Source: Cupriavidus basilensis
GTDB taxonomy: Bacteria > Pseudomonadota > Gammaproteobacteria > Burkholderiales > Burkholderiaceae
DNA length: 64,000 nt
NCBI RefSeq assembly: GCF_000876015.1
Contig: NZ_BBQM01000019.1
Span: forward strand, 1 to 64,000
Direction of reading: 5' to 3'
Part shown: piece after piece, positions 8,395 to 16,907 of the stretch
Layout of the letters: the number at the start of each line of letters is the position of its first letter
Position numbering within the stretch: position 1 is the stretch's first letter
The notes under the pieces: model-generated
What the model saw: only the letters and a program-made list of their open reading frames with translations
What the model was told of the DNA's origin: nothing
The model's database searches: none
Made by a program: the position numbers and the translations under genes

Positions 8395-8687
8395 GATGCG
8401 TTCCACGGGTGTTGAAGTTGTTGTAATACTAGTCTGATATTTCACTGATCGTCAACACGGCCAGGATTGGGGTAAACGCTAGAGCGAGATGACTGGTTTC
8501 CCGGCAGGCATCTGGAACAGGCTCGATAGCGAACGGCCCCGAAACACCAGTTCACGCCTCGCAAAGCCTTTGCGGACAAGGCTTTTCGGCCTGCTTGCCG
8601 GCCTCCCGCCCATCGCCGCGCCACAGCGCGCCCTCGCCCGCTATTCCCAAAACAACGCCATCCTTTTATGATGGACGCATCGGCGAC

Positions 8688-8725
8688 GAATCGATAATCG
8701 ATTCAGTCGTATATTGGTGCAATAT
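8688..8725. promoter_or_regulatory. Two adjacent palindromes in the gntR-iclR divergent spacer: candidate operators
   Basis: The 405-bp gap 8395-8799 has no gene. It contains GAATCGAT-A-ATCGATTC (8688-8704, perfect) and ATATTG-GTG-CAATAT (8711-8725, perfect), six bases apart and about 75-110 bp before iclR. Paired short palindromes suit IclR dimers or tetramers acting on their own promoter. An AT-rich dyad containing ACTAGT (8428-8433) lies nearer the GntR gene. Confidence 0.5.
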
Positions 8726-8799
8726 GCATTCATCGTGGTGCAGGGCATCCCAGCGTTGGTGCCGGGCGCCGGCGCCGCGGACTCGACGGAACAGCGGAA

Positions 8800-9639
8800 A
8801 TGACCGTGCAGGACATCGAATACCAGGGCGGCGGCGTGCCGCCGCAAGCCGCGGAAAGCGGCGAATACACCACCCGGCCCGACCCTTTGTTCAACCAGTC
8901 GCTGGAGAAGGGCCTGGACGTCCTGCGCGCCTTCAGCGTCGTCCACCGCACGCTCACGCTGGCGGAGCTGGCCGCGCTTACCGGCATGACCAAGAGTTCG
9001 GCGCAGCGCACCGTGCATACGCTGGAAAAGCTCGGCTACGTGGCCAAGCACCCGCAGACGCGGCGCTTCCGCCTGACGCCCAAGGTGATGGAGATCGGCT
9101 ACAACTACCTGTCCGCCGACGCCCTGATCCAGGCCGCCAGCCCTTACCTGTCGCAGCTTGCCAATGCCAGCGGCGAGACCGCCAACCTGACCGAGCCGGT
9201 CGGGCTGGACATGGTCTACGTGGCGCAGTTGATGACGTCGAAATACATCCCGGTCCTGACCCCGGTAGGCATGCGCATTCCAATGTACTGCACCAGCAGC
9301 GGCCGCGCCTACCTGAGCACGCTGCCGGACGAGCAGGTCATGGCCATGCTGGAAAGCTCGGCGCGCGTGGCGCGCACGCCGGCCACGCTGACCGACGTGC
9401 GCGCGATCTTCGAGACCGTGGCGGCCTGCCGCAAGGTGGGTTATGCGTGCAACAACGAGGAGCTGTTCCTCGGCGACATGGGCATCGGCGCGGCCATCGT
9501 CAACAGCCAGGGCCAGCCGGTGGGCGCCGTGCACGTGTCGCCGCCGGCCAGCCGCTGGAGCATGGCCGAGGCGCAGAAGAAGCTGGCGCCGATGGTGATC
9601 GAGTGCGCGTGGGCGATTTCCCGCTCCATCGCGCACTGA
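8800..9639 (+). CDS. IclR family transcriptional regulator
   Basis: This is a 279-residue protein. The N-terminal winged HTH (about residues 33-95: SLEKGLDVLRAFS, LTLAELAALTGMTKSSAQRTVHTL, LGYVAKHPQTRRFRLTPKVM) is followed by a GAF-like effector domain. That domain holds the family phrases VGLDMVYVAQ, PMYCTSSGRAYL and VGYACNNEELFLGDMGIGAAI. It is convergent with the N-carbamoyl-type hydrolase (stops 14 bp apart) and lies just before the ABC transporter block. It probably controls the hydrolase and transporter in response to an aromatic or amide-type metabolite. The effector is unknown. Confidence 0.92.
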   Translation: MTVQDIEYQGGGVPPQAAESGEYTTRPDPLFNQSLEKGLDVLRAFSVVHRTLTLAELAALTGMTKSSAQRTVHTLEKLGYVAKHPQTRRFRLTPKVMEIGYNYLSADALIQAASPYLSQLANASGETANLTEPVGLDMVYVAQLMTSKYIPVLTPVGMRIPMYCTSSGRAYLSTLPDEQVMAMLESSARVARTPATLTDVRAIFETVAACRKVGYACNNEELFLGDMGIGAAIVNSQGQPVGAVHVSPPASRWSMAEAQKKLAPMVIECAWAISRSIAH

Positions 9640-9652
9640 GAGCGCGGCCAGA

Positions 9653-10900
9653 TTACCGCGCGTGCTCCAGCATGGCCTGCAGCAGCACGTTGGCGCCGGC
9701 CTCGATATGCTCGGGCAGCGCGTCTTCCAGCTCGTTGTGGCTGATGCCGTCCTTGCACGGCACGAAGATCATGCCGGTCGGCGCGCGCTGCGCCACGTAG
9801 ACCGCGTCGTGGCCGGCGCCGCTGACCACGTCCATGTGCGGCAGCCCCAGCGCCGCGGCCGCGCGCCGCACGCTGTCCACGCAGGCGGGCGCGAATGCGC
9901 ACGGCTCGAACTTCACCACCTGGCGGATCTCCACCGCGACTCCGCCCTGCTGCGCGATCTGCCCGAACGCCGCGCGCATGGCCGCGTCCATGCGGTCCAG
10001 CCCCGGCTGCGACAGGTTGCGGAAGTCCACCGAGAAATCGACGCGGCCCGGGATCACGTTGCGCGAGTTGGGCGCCACGTTCACGTAGCCGACCGTGCCG
10101 CGGCCGTGCGGGGCCTCCGCCACGGCGATGCGGTTGACCTCTTCGATCATGCGCGCGGCCGCCAGCATGGCGTCGTGGCGCAGCGCCAGCGGCGTGGGGC
10201 CGGCGTGGGCGTCCTGCCCGGTCACGGTCACGTCGTACCACTGCTGGCCGAGCGCGCCCGAGACCACGCCGATCGGCAGCCCGGCGGCTTCCAGCACCGG
10301 CCCCTGCTCGATATGGGCCTCGAAATAGGCCGCGAACATGCCGCCCGGCACCTCGCCCGCCGCGTGCTCGCCGCGGTAGCCGATCTGCTCGAGCGCCTCG
10401 CCCACGCTGATGCCGTCGAGGTCGCGCTGGGCGCGCACGAATTCGGCCTCGAACACGCCGGCGAAGGTGCCCGAGCCCATCATCACGGGCGTGAAGCGCG
10501 TGCCTTCCTCGTTGGTCCAGAACGCCAGCTCCAGCGGCGCGCGCGTGACGACGCCGTGGTCGTTGAGCGTGCGCATGACCTCCAGGCCCGCCAGCACGCC
10601 GAAATTGCCGTCGAACTTGCCGCCCGAGGGCTGGGTGTCGATATGGCTGCCGGTGGCCACGGCGGGCGCGTCCGGGTCGCTGCCGGCGCGGCGCGCGAAC
10701 ACGTTGCCCACTTCGTCGGTCCGCACCGCGAGCCCGGCCTCGCGGCACCAGCCCGTCACGAGGTCGCGGCCCTGCTTGTCGAGCTCGGTCAGGGCGATGC
10801 GGCACACGCCGCCCTTGGGCGTCGCGCCTATCCTGGCGAGTTCCATCAGCGATTGCCAGAGGCGGTCTGCATTGATGCGGGGGAGGTGTTGCTGGTCCAT
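9653..10900 (-). CDS. M20-type N-carbamoyl-L-amino acid hydrolase / ureidase
   Basis: This 415-residue enzyme belongs to the hydantoinase/carbamoylase (Zn-dependent M20) family, which cleaves N-carbamoyl amino acids or ureido acids. Metal-binding motifs are intact: GSHIDTQPSGGKFDG, then WTNEEGTRF, EAHIEQGPVLE, and GAGHDAVY towards the C-terminus. The linked dimerisation domain includes GQDAHAGPTPLALR. It is transcribed away from the ABC transporter operon, whose first gene starts 168 bp away, so the two share a divergent promoter region. Alternatives in the family are beta-ureidopropionase and allantoate amidohydrolase. The context favours an imported ureido compound. Confidence 0.88.
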   Translation of the reverse strand: MDQQHLPRINADRLWQSLMELARIGATPKGGVCRIALTELDKQGRDLVTGWCREAGLAVRTDEVGNVFARRAGSDPDAPAVATGSHIDTQPSGGKFDGNFGVLAGLEVMRTLNDHGVVTRAPLELAFWTNEEGTRFTPVMMGSGTFAGVFEAEFVRAQRDLDGISVGEALEQIGYRGEHAAGEVPGGMFAAYFEAHIEQGPVLEAAGLPIGVVSGALGQQWYDVTVTGQDAHAGPTPLALRHDAMLAAARMIEEVNRIAVAEAPHGRGTVGYVNVAPNSRNVIPGRVDFSVDFRNLSQPGLDRMDAAMRAAFGQIAQQGGVAVEIRQVVKFEPCAFAPACVDSVRRAAAALGLPHMDVVSGAGHDAVYVAQRAPTGMIFVPCKDGISHNELEDALPEHIEAGANVLLQAMLEHAR

Positions 10901-11067
10901 GTCGGAAAACCGGTTGGTTGGGAAACGAAAGGACAGGTCAGCAAAAAGCAGGCCATGAGAAAAGCGCGGCCGGGACGCGCCCGGCGCCCCGCCCGGACGG
11001 CAACTGGCACATGACTTGCTTGGAGGAATTCGTCCGTCTCCCCTTCCCCCACCCAGGAGTCCTGCCC

Positions 11068-12765
11068 GTGACCGTTTTTTCTTCCTCCGCCACCGGAAGC
11101 ACGAAACCCAGCCTGAAAACCGTCGCCACGACCACCGCGCTCGCCGCGCTCGCCTCGCTGTCCCTGCTCGCGCTGCCCGGCGCGGCCCACGCCGAGAAGG
11201 TGCTGCGCATCGGCATGACCGCCGCCGACATCCCGCGCACGCTGGGCCAGCCCGACCAGGGCTTCGAAGGCAACCGCTTCACCGGCATCCCGATGTACGA
11301 CGGCCTGACCCAGTGGGACCTGTCCAAGGCCAACGGCCCGAGCCTGCTGATCCCCGACCTGGCCACGGAATGGAAGGTGGACGCCAAGGACAAGACCAAG
11401 TGGGTCTTCAAGCTGCGCCCCGGCGTCAAGTTCCATGACGGCTCCGCGTTCAACGCCGACGCCGTGGTGTGGAACGTCAACAAGGTGCTCGACAAGACCG
11501 CCAAGCAGTTCGACCCCAGCCAGGTCGGCGTGACCGCCTCGCGCATGCCCACGCTGCGCTCGGCGAAGAAGATCGACGACCTGACCGTCGAGCTGGTCAC
11601 GTCGGAACCCGACTCGTTCCTGCCCTACAACCTCAGCAACCTGTTCATGGCCTCGCCCACGCAGTGGGAGAAGAAGCTGGCCGCGGTGCCGGCCTCCGTG
11701 ACCGACGCGGCCGAGCGCAGCAAGCAGGCCTGGGTGGCGTTCGCCGCCGACGCCTCCGGCACCGGCCCGTTCAAGATGAGCCGCTTCGTGCCGCGCGAGC
11801 GGCTGGAAGTGGTGAAGAACGCGAGCTACTGGGACGCCAAGCGCGTGCCCAAGATCGACAAGGTGGTGATGCTGCCGATGCCGGAAGCCAACGCGCGCAC
11901 CGCCGCGCTGCTGTCCGGCCAGGTGGACTGGATCGAGGCGCCGGCGCCCGACGCCGTGGCGCAGATCAAGAGCCGCGGCTTCGAGGTCTACGCCAACGCG
12001 CAGCCGCACATGTGGCCGTGGCAGGTGTCGTTCGCGCCCGGCTCGCCCTGGCTCGACAAGCGCGTGCGCGAGGCCGCCAACCTGTGCGTCAACCGCTCCG
12101 GCCTGAAGACGCTGCTGGGCGGCTACATGGCCGAGGCCAAGGGCATCGTCGAGCCCGGCAACCCGTGGTGGGGCAATCCCAAGTTCGACATCAAGTACGA
12201 CCCCAGCGCCGCGCGCAAGCTGATGACCGAGGCCGGCTACTCGGCCGCCAAGCCGGTCAAGGTCAAGGTGCAGGTATCGGCCTCGGGCTCGGGCCAGATG
12301 CAGCCGCTGCCGATGAACGAGTACGTGCAGCAGAACCTGAAGGAGTGCTTCTTCGACGTGGACTTCGACGTGGTCGAGTGGAACACGCTGTTTACCAACT
12401 GGCGCATCGGCGCCAAGGACCCGAGCGCGCACGGCGCCAACGCCATCAACGTGAGCTTCGCGGCGATGGACCCGTTCTTCGCGATGGTCCGCTTCGTCAG
12501 CACCAAGACGCAGCCGCCGGTCTCCAACAACTGGGGCTACTTCGGCAACGCCGAGTTCGATAAGCTGATCGAGACCGCGCGCACCTCCTTCGACGACAAG
12601 GCGCGCGACGCCGCGCTGGCCAAGCTGCACGCGCGCATCGTGGAAGAGGCGCCGTTCGTGCTGATCGCGCACGACGTGGGCCCGCGCGCCATCTCGAAGA
12701 AGGTCAAGGGCGTGGTGCAGCCGCAAAGCTGGTTCATCGACATGGCCACCATGTCGATGGACTGA
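11068..12765 (+). CDS. Peptide/nickel-type ABC transporter substrate-binding protein
   Basis: This is a periplasmic binding protein of solute-binding family 5 (DppA-like), 565 residues. I chose the GTG at 11068 because AGGAG (11055-11059) sits 8 bp upstream and because it gives a clean signal peptide. That peptide has a basic N-region, the hydrophobic stretch ALAALASLSLLALPGA and cleavage after AHA. An ATG at 11011 is in frame but would spoil the signal. Family features include LIPDLATEWKVD, WVFKLRPGVKFHDG and GTGPFKM. It heads a five-gene transporter operon followed by an amidase, so the ligand is probably a peptide-like or amide compound rather than nickel. Confidence 0.92.
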   Translation: MTVFSSSATGSTKPSLKTVATTTALAALASLSLLALPGAAHAEKVLRIGMTAADIPRTLGQPDQGFEGNRFTGIPMYDGLTQWDLSKANGPSLLIPDLATEWKVDAKDKTKWVFKLRPGVKFHDGSAFNADAVVWNVNKVLDKTAKQFDPSQVGVTASRMPTLRSAKKIDDLTVELVTSEPDSFLPYNLSNLFMASPTQWEKKLAAVPASVTDAAERSKQAWVAFAADASGTGPFKMSRFVPRERLEVVKNASYWDAKRVPKIDKVVMLPMPEANARTAALLSGQVDWIEAPAPDAVAQIKSRGFEVYANAQPHMWPWQVSFAPGSPWLDKRVREAANLCVNRSGLKTLLGGYMAEAKGIVEPGNPWWGNPKFDIKYDPSAARKLMTEAGYSAAKPVKVKVQVSASGSGQMQPLPMNEYVQQNLKECFFDVDFDVVEWNTLFTNWRIGAKDPSAHGANAINVSFAAMDPFFAMVRFVSTKTQPPVSNNWGYFGNAEFDKLIETARTSFDDKARDAALAKLHARIVEEAPFVLIAHDVGPRAISKKVKGVVQPQSWFIDMATMSMD

Positions 12766-12821
12766 GCGGCATTGACGGCGCAGGCGCACGGACAGATGCG
12801 CCGAGCCGGTCAGGCCGCCCT

Positions 12822-12863
12822 GGCTGTCTCCCCTTTCCCGCCCGCGGGAGAAGGGAGACAGCC
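12822..12863 (+). promoter_or_regulatory. Stem-loop between binding-protein and permease genes
   Basis: GGCTGTCTCCC (12822-12832) pairs perfectly with GGGAGACAGCC (12853-12863), and the inner CCCGC/GCGGG can extend the stem. No U-tract follows, so it is more likely an RNA-stabilising or partly attenuating hairpin. Such a hairpin would let the binding protein be made in excess over the membrane subunits, as in other ABC operons. Confidence 0.6.
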
Positions 12864-12926
12864 GGCGCGTTGCCGCGATTGCATTGCCTTGCCCCACCCA
12901 TTCGTTTTCTCTAGCCGGCCAAGCCC

Positions 12927-13877
12927 ATGACTTACCTGCTCCGCCGCATCGTCTACGCGATCCCCATCCTGCTCGGGGTCGCCCTGCTGTGCTTCTCGCT
13001 GGTCCATATCGCGCCGGGCGACCCGCTGGTGTCGGTGCTGCCGCCCGACGCCTCGGAAGAACTGCGCCGCCAGCTCACCGCGCTGTACGGCTTCGACAAG
13101 CCCTTCCTCGAACAATTCGTGCACTGGCTCACGCGCGCGCTGCACGGCGACCTGGGCACCTCCATCGCCACCAACCGGCCGGTCATGAGCGAAGTGATGA
13201 CGGCGGTGATCAACTCGGTGCGCCTGGCCGCGGTGGCCACGCTGATCGGCTTCACCTTCGGCTGCCTGTTCGGCTTCGTGGCCGGCTACTTCCGCGATTC
13301 CGCCGCCGACCGCACCGCCTCGTTCCTGTCGGTGTTCGGCGTCAGCATGCCGCACTACTGGCTGGGCATGGTGCTGGTGATCGTGTTCTCGGTGTTCCTC
13401 GGCTGGCTGCCGGCCACCGGCGCCGGCCCCGGCGGCTCGGGCGACTGGCAGTGGGACTGGGAGCATATCCAGTACATGGTGCTGCCGGCGGTCACGATGT
13501 CGGTGATTCCGATGGGCATCGTCGCGCGCACCATCCGCGCGCTGGTCGCGGAAATCCTCTCCAACGAATTCATCGTCGGCCTCAAGGCGCGCGGGCTGTC
13601 CGAGCTCGCGGTGTTCCGCCACGTGCTCAAGAACGTGGCGCCGACCGCGCTGTCGGTGATGGGCCTGCAGCTCGGCTACCTGCTGGGCGGCTCGATCCTG
13701 ATCGAGACCGTGTTCTCGTGGCCCGGCACCGGCTTCCTGCTCAACTCGGCCATCTTCCAGCGCGACTTCCCGCTGCTGCAGGGGACCATCCTCGTGCTGG
13801 CCGTGTTCTTCGTGCTGCTCAACCTGCTGGTGGACGCGCTGCAGACGCTGTTCGATCCCCGCATCCAGCGCAACTGA
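12927..13877 (+). CDS. ABC transporter permease, DppB type
   Basis: This 316-residue inner-membrane subunit has the DppB/OppB signature. It begins MTYLLRRIVYAIPILLGVALL, carries the periplasmic segment with LYGFDKPFLEQF, and has about six TM helices. The cytoplasmic EAA-like loop lies around EFIVGLKARGLSELAVFRHVLKN, and the C-terminus contains VFSWPGTGFLL. It forms the translocation pore with the DppC-type subunit encoded 13 bp downstream. Length and motifs are normal. Confidence 0.93.
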   Translation: MTYLLRRIVYAIPILLGVALLCFSLVHIAPGDPLVSVLPPDASEELRRQLTALYGFDKPFLEQFVHWLTRALHGDLGTSIATNRPVMSEVMTAVINSVRLAAVATLIGFTFGCLFGFVAGYFRDSAADRTASFLSVFGVSMPHYWLGMVLVIVFSVFLGWLPATGAGPGGSGDWQWDWEHIQYMVLPAVTMSVIPMGIVARTIRALVAEILSNEFIVGLKARGLSELAVFRHVLKNVAPTALSVMGLQLGYLLGGSILIETVFSWPGTGFLLNSAIFQRDFPLLQGTILVLAVFFVLLNLLVDALQTLFDPRIQRN

Positions 13878-13890
13878 CCGGGAGCCCCAC

Positions 13891-14778
13891 ATGGAAATGA
13901 CCCTGAAGAAGCCCGCCGCGGCGCCGCTGGTGCAGCGCTCGCCCGGCTACTGGACCACGGTCGGCCGGCGCCTGCTGCGCAACAAGCTGGCCATGCTGGC
14001 CGCGCTGATCCTGCTCGCGCTGGTGCTGATGGCGCTGTTCGCGCCGGCGCTGATGCCGTCCGACCCCTACGCCGCCTCCATCCTCAAGCGCCTCAAGCCG
14101 GTCGGCACCGAGCACTATCCGCTCGGCACCGACGAGCTCGGCCGCGACATGCTCTCGCGCCTGATGCTGGGCGCGCGCCTGTCGCTGTTCATGGGCATCA
14201 CGCCGGTGCTGATCGCCTTCGTGATCGGCAGCGCGCTGGGCATCGTGGCCGGCTACGCGGGCGGCTGGACCAACACCGTCATCATGCGCCTGGTGGACAT
14301 TCTCTACGCGTTCCCGTCCGTGCTGCTGGCGATCGCGCTGTCGGGCACGCTGGGCGCCGGCGTGGGCAACGCGCTGCTGTCGCTGACCATCGTGTTCGTG
14401 CCGCAGATCGTGCGCGTGGCCGAGAGCGTGACCACCCAGGTGCGCAACCGCGAGTTCGTCGACGCGGCGCGCGCCTCGGGCGCCTCGTCGCTGACCATCG
14501 TGCGCGCGCACGTGCTCAACAACGTGCTGGGCCCGATCTTCGTCTACGCCACCAGCCTGATCTCGGTGTCGATGATCCTGGCCTCGGGGCTGTCCTTCCT
14601 CGGCCTCGGCGTCAAGCCGCCCGAGCCGGAATGGGGCCTGATGCTCAACACGCTGCGCACCGCCATCTACACGCAGCCGTGGGTGGCCGCGCTGCCCGGC
14701 GCCATGATCTTCATGACCTCGATCTCCTTCAACCTGCTGGCCGACGGCATCCGCTCGGCGATGGAAATCAAGGACTGA
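13891..14778 (+). CDS. ABC transporter permease, DppC type
   Basis: This 295-residue permease is the second membrane subunit. It has the N-terminal helix of DppC proteins (LLRNKLAMLAALILLALVL), the periplasmic phrase HYPLGTDELGRDMLSRLM, six or so TM segments and the EAA loop near REFVDAARASGASSLTIVRAHVL. The C-terminus has GLSFLGLGVKPPEPEWG, diagnostic of OppC/DppC. Spacing to its neighbours (13 bp and 4 bp) indicates one operon. Confidence 0.93.
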   Translation: MEMTLKKPAAAPLVQRSPGYWTTVGRRLLRNKLAMLAALILLALVLMALFAPALMPSDPYAASILKRLKPVGTEHYPLGTDELGRDMLSRLMLGARLSLFMGITPVLIAFVIGSALGIVAGYAGGWTNTVIMRLVDILYAFPSVLLAIALSGTLGAGVGNALLSLTIVFVPQIVRVAESVTTQVRNREFVDAARASGASSLTIVRAHVLNNVLGPIFVYATSLISVSMILASGLSFLGLGVKPPEPEWGLMLNTLRTAIYTQPWVAALPGAMIFMTSISFNLLADGIRSAMEIKD

Positions 14779-14782
14779 CGCC

Positions 14783-15838
14783 ATGACCGATACCACATTG
14801 CCCGAAGCCCTGCGCAACCCCGACGTGGGCGGCCCGGCCCAGCCGCTGGTAATCGCCCGCGACCTGGTCAAGCACTTCCCGCTCAAGTCGAAGATCCCCG
14901 GGCGCCGCGCCGGCGTGGTGCGCGCCGTCGACGGCGTCGGCTTCGAGGTGCGCAAGGGCGAGACGCTCGGCGTGGTGGGCGAGTCGGGCTGCGGCAAGTC
15001 CACCACCGCGCGCCTGCTGATGCAGCTGATCGAGCAGGACAGCGGCGAGCTGATCTTCGACGCCCAGGGCGTGGGCTCGGCGCAGTTGCCGATGAAGCGC
15101 TTCCGCAGCCAGGTGCAGATGGTGTTCCAGGACAGCTATTCCTCGCTCAACCCGCGCCTGACCATCGAGGAATCGATCGCCTTCACCGCGCGCGTGCACG
15201 GCATCGGCGCGGCCGAGGCCAGCGCGCGGGCGCGCGCGCTGCTCGACCGCGTGGGCCTGGAGCCGGCGCGCTTCGCCGGGCGCTATCCGCATGAACTGTC
15301 GGGCGGGCAGCGCCAGCGCGTGAACATCGCGCGCGCGCTGGTGCTGCGCCCGCGCCTGGTGATCCTGGACGAAGCCGTGTCCGCGCTCGACAAGTCGGTC
15401 GAGGCCCAGGTGCTGAACCTGCTGCTGGAGCTCAAGGCGGAATTCGACCTCACCTACGTCTTCATCAGCCACGACCTCAACGTGATCCGCTACCTGTGCG
15501 ACCGCGTGATGGTGATGTACCTGGGCAAGGTGGTGGAGGTGGGCGACACCGAGACGCTCTACGCCAATCCCGCCCATCCGTACACGCGCGCGCTGCTGGC
15601 CTCGATGCCGGCCACCGACCCGGACCACCGCACCCTGGTCGCGCCGCTGGCGGGCGACCCGCCCAACCCGATCAACCCGCCGTCCGGCTGCAGCTTCCAC
15701 CCGCGCTGCGCGATGGCCGAGGCGGTCTGCGCGCGCCGCGCGCCGGCGCTGTCGGACGCGCTGGCCGGGCATCCCGTGGCCTGCCTGATGGCCCATGCGG
15801 ACGGCGGCCACAGCCGCCAGCTGGCCGCAACGACCTGA
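14783..15838 (+). CDS. ABC transporter ATP-binding protein, DppF type
   Basis: This is a 351-residue ATPase subunit. It has Walker A (GESGCGKST, near residue 72), the Q-loop (QMVFQDSYSSLNPR), the signature LSGGQRQRV, Walker B VILDEAVSALD and the H-loop in FISHDLNV. The C-terminal oligopeptide/dipeptide extension has a cysteine-containing motif, PPSGCSFHPRCAMAEAVC, which in relatives can hold an iron-sulfur cluster. The Walker B Glu is followed by AVSALD where EPVSALD is more common, a tolerated variant. It pairs with the next gene's product to power the transporter. Confidence 0.93.
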   Translation: MTDTTLPEALRNPDVGGPAQPLVIARDLVKHFPLKSKIPGRRAGVVRAVDGVGFEVRKGETLGVVGESGCGKSTTARLLMQLIEQDSGELIFDAQGVGSAQLPMKRFRSQVQMVFQDSYSSLNPRLTIEESIAFTARVHGIGAAEASARARALLDRVGLEPARFAGRYPHELSGGQRQRVNIARALVLRPRLVILDEAVSALDKSVEAQVLNLLLELKAEFDLTYVFISHDLNVIRYLCDRVMVMYLGKVVEVGDTETLYANPAHPYTRALLASMPATDPDHRTLVAPLAGDPPNPINPPSGCSFHPRCAMAEAVCARRAPALSDALAGHPVACLMAHADGGHSRQLAATT

Positions 15839-15850
15839 GCGAGGCTTACC

Positions 15851-16879
15851 GTGACCACCCCACAAGACAACCACGCCGAAGCGCAAGCCGCCGCCCCGAT
15901 GGTATCGGTGCGCGACCTGCGCGTGACCTTCTCCGGCGGCGGCAAGACCATCCGCGCCGTCAACGGCGTCTCGCTCGACGTGGCGCCCGGCGAGGCGCTG
16001 GCCCTGATCGGCGAATCCGGCTCGGGCAAGAGCGTGACGCTGCGCGCGCTCATGCGCCTGCACCCGCCGCGCCGCACCCGCATGGAAGGCGCCATCCGCA
16101 TCGACGGCGCCGACGTCATGGCGCTCGACGCGCGCGCGCTGCAGCGCCTGCGCGGCGGCACCGTGGCGATGGTGTTCCAGGAGCCGCTGCTGGCGCTGGA
16201 CCCGGTCTACACCGTCGGCCAGCAGATCATCGAGTGCATCCGCACCCATGCCAGCGTGTCCGCCAGCGAGGCGCGCCAGCGCGCGCTGCGCGCGCTGGAG
16301 TCGGTGCGCATTCCCAGCCCCGAGCGGCGCCTGGCGGCCTACCCGCACGAAATGTCGGGCGGCATGCGCCAGCGCGCCATGATCGCGCTGGCGCTGTCGG
16401 CCAGCCCCAAGGTGCTGCTGGCCGACGAGCCCACCACCGCGCTCGACGCCACCGTGCAGATCCAGGTGCTGATCCTGCTGCGCGAACTGCAGCGCGAGCT
16501 CGGCCTGTCGATCGTGTTCGTCACGCACGACATCGGCGCGGCGGTGGAGATCGCCGACCGCGTGGCGGTGATGTACGGCGGGCGCATCGTCGAGGAAGGC
16601 CCGATCCGCACGCTGCTGCGCGCCGCGCGCCATCCGTACACCATCGCGCTGCTGCAAAGCCGCCAGCACGGCATGGACCGCGGCCAGCGGCTGCAGACCA
16701 TCGCCGGCTCGCCGCCCGACCTCGCCGCGCTGCCGCCCGGCTGCACCTTCGCGCCGCGCTGCCCGCACGCGCGCCCGGCCTGCCTGGCGCAGGTGCCCGC
16801 CACCACCGATCTCGGGCAGGGACACCGCGTGAGCTGTATCCTCGCATCCGAACCGGCCGTTGCCGAAGCCGCCGCCTGA
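15851..16879 (+). CDS. ABC transporter ATP-binding protein, DppD type
   Basis: This is the 342-residue second ATPase of the system. It has Walker A GESGSGKSVT, Q-loop VFQEPLLALDP, signature MSGGMRQRAMIA, Walker B VLLADEPTTALD and H-loop FVTHDIGA. The C-terminal extension carries PPGCTFAPRCPHARPAC. It differs from the preceding ATPase in the signature and Walker B, the normal DppD/DppF split. It starts 12 bp after its partner and is followed 28 bp later by the amidase. Confidence 0.93.
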   Translation: MTTPQDNHAEAQAAAPMVSVRDLRVTFSGGGKTIRAVNGVSLDVAPGEALALIGESGSGKSVTLRALMRLHPPRRTRMEGAIRIDGADVMALDARALQRLRGGTVAMVFQEPLLALDPVYTVGQQIIECIRTHASVSASEARQRALRALESVRIPSPERRLAAYPHEMSGGMRQRAMIALALSASPKVLLADEPTTALDATVQIQVLILLRELQRELGLSIVFVTHDIGAAVEIADRVAVMYGGRIVEEGPIRTLLRAARHPYTIALLQSRQHGMDRGQRLQTIAGSPPDLAALPPGCTFAPRCPHARPACLAQVPATTDLGQGHRVSCILASEPAVAEAAA

Positions 16880-16907
16880 ACACCCCAACGTTAGGAAGCC
16901 CAACCCC

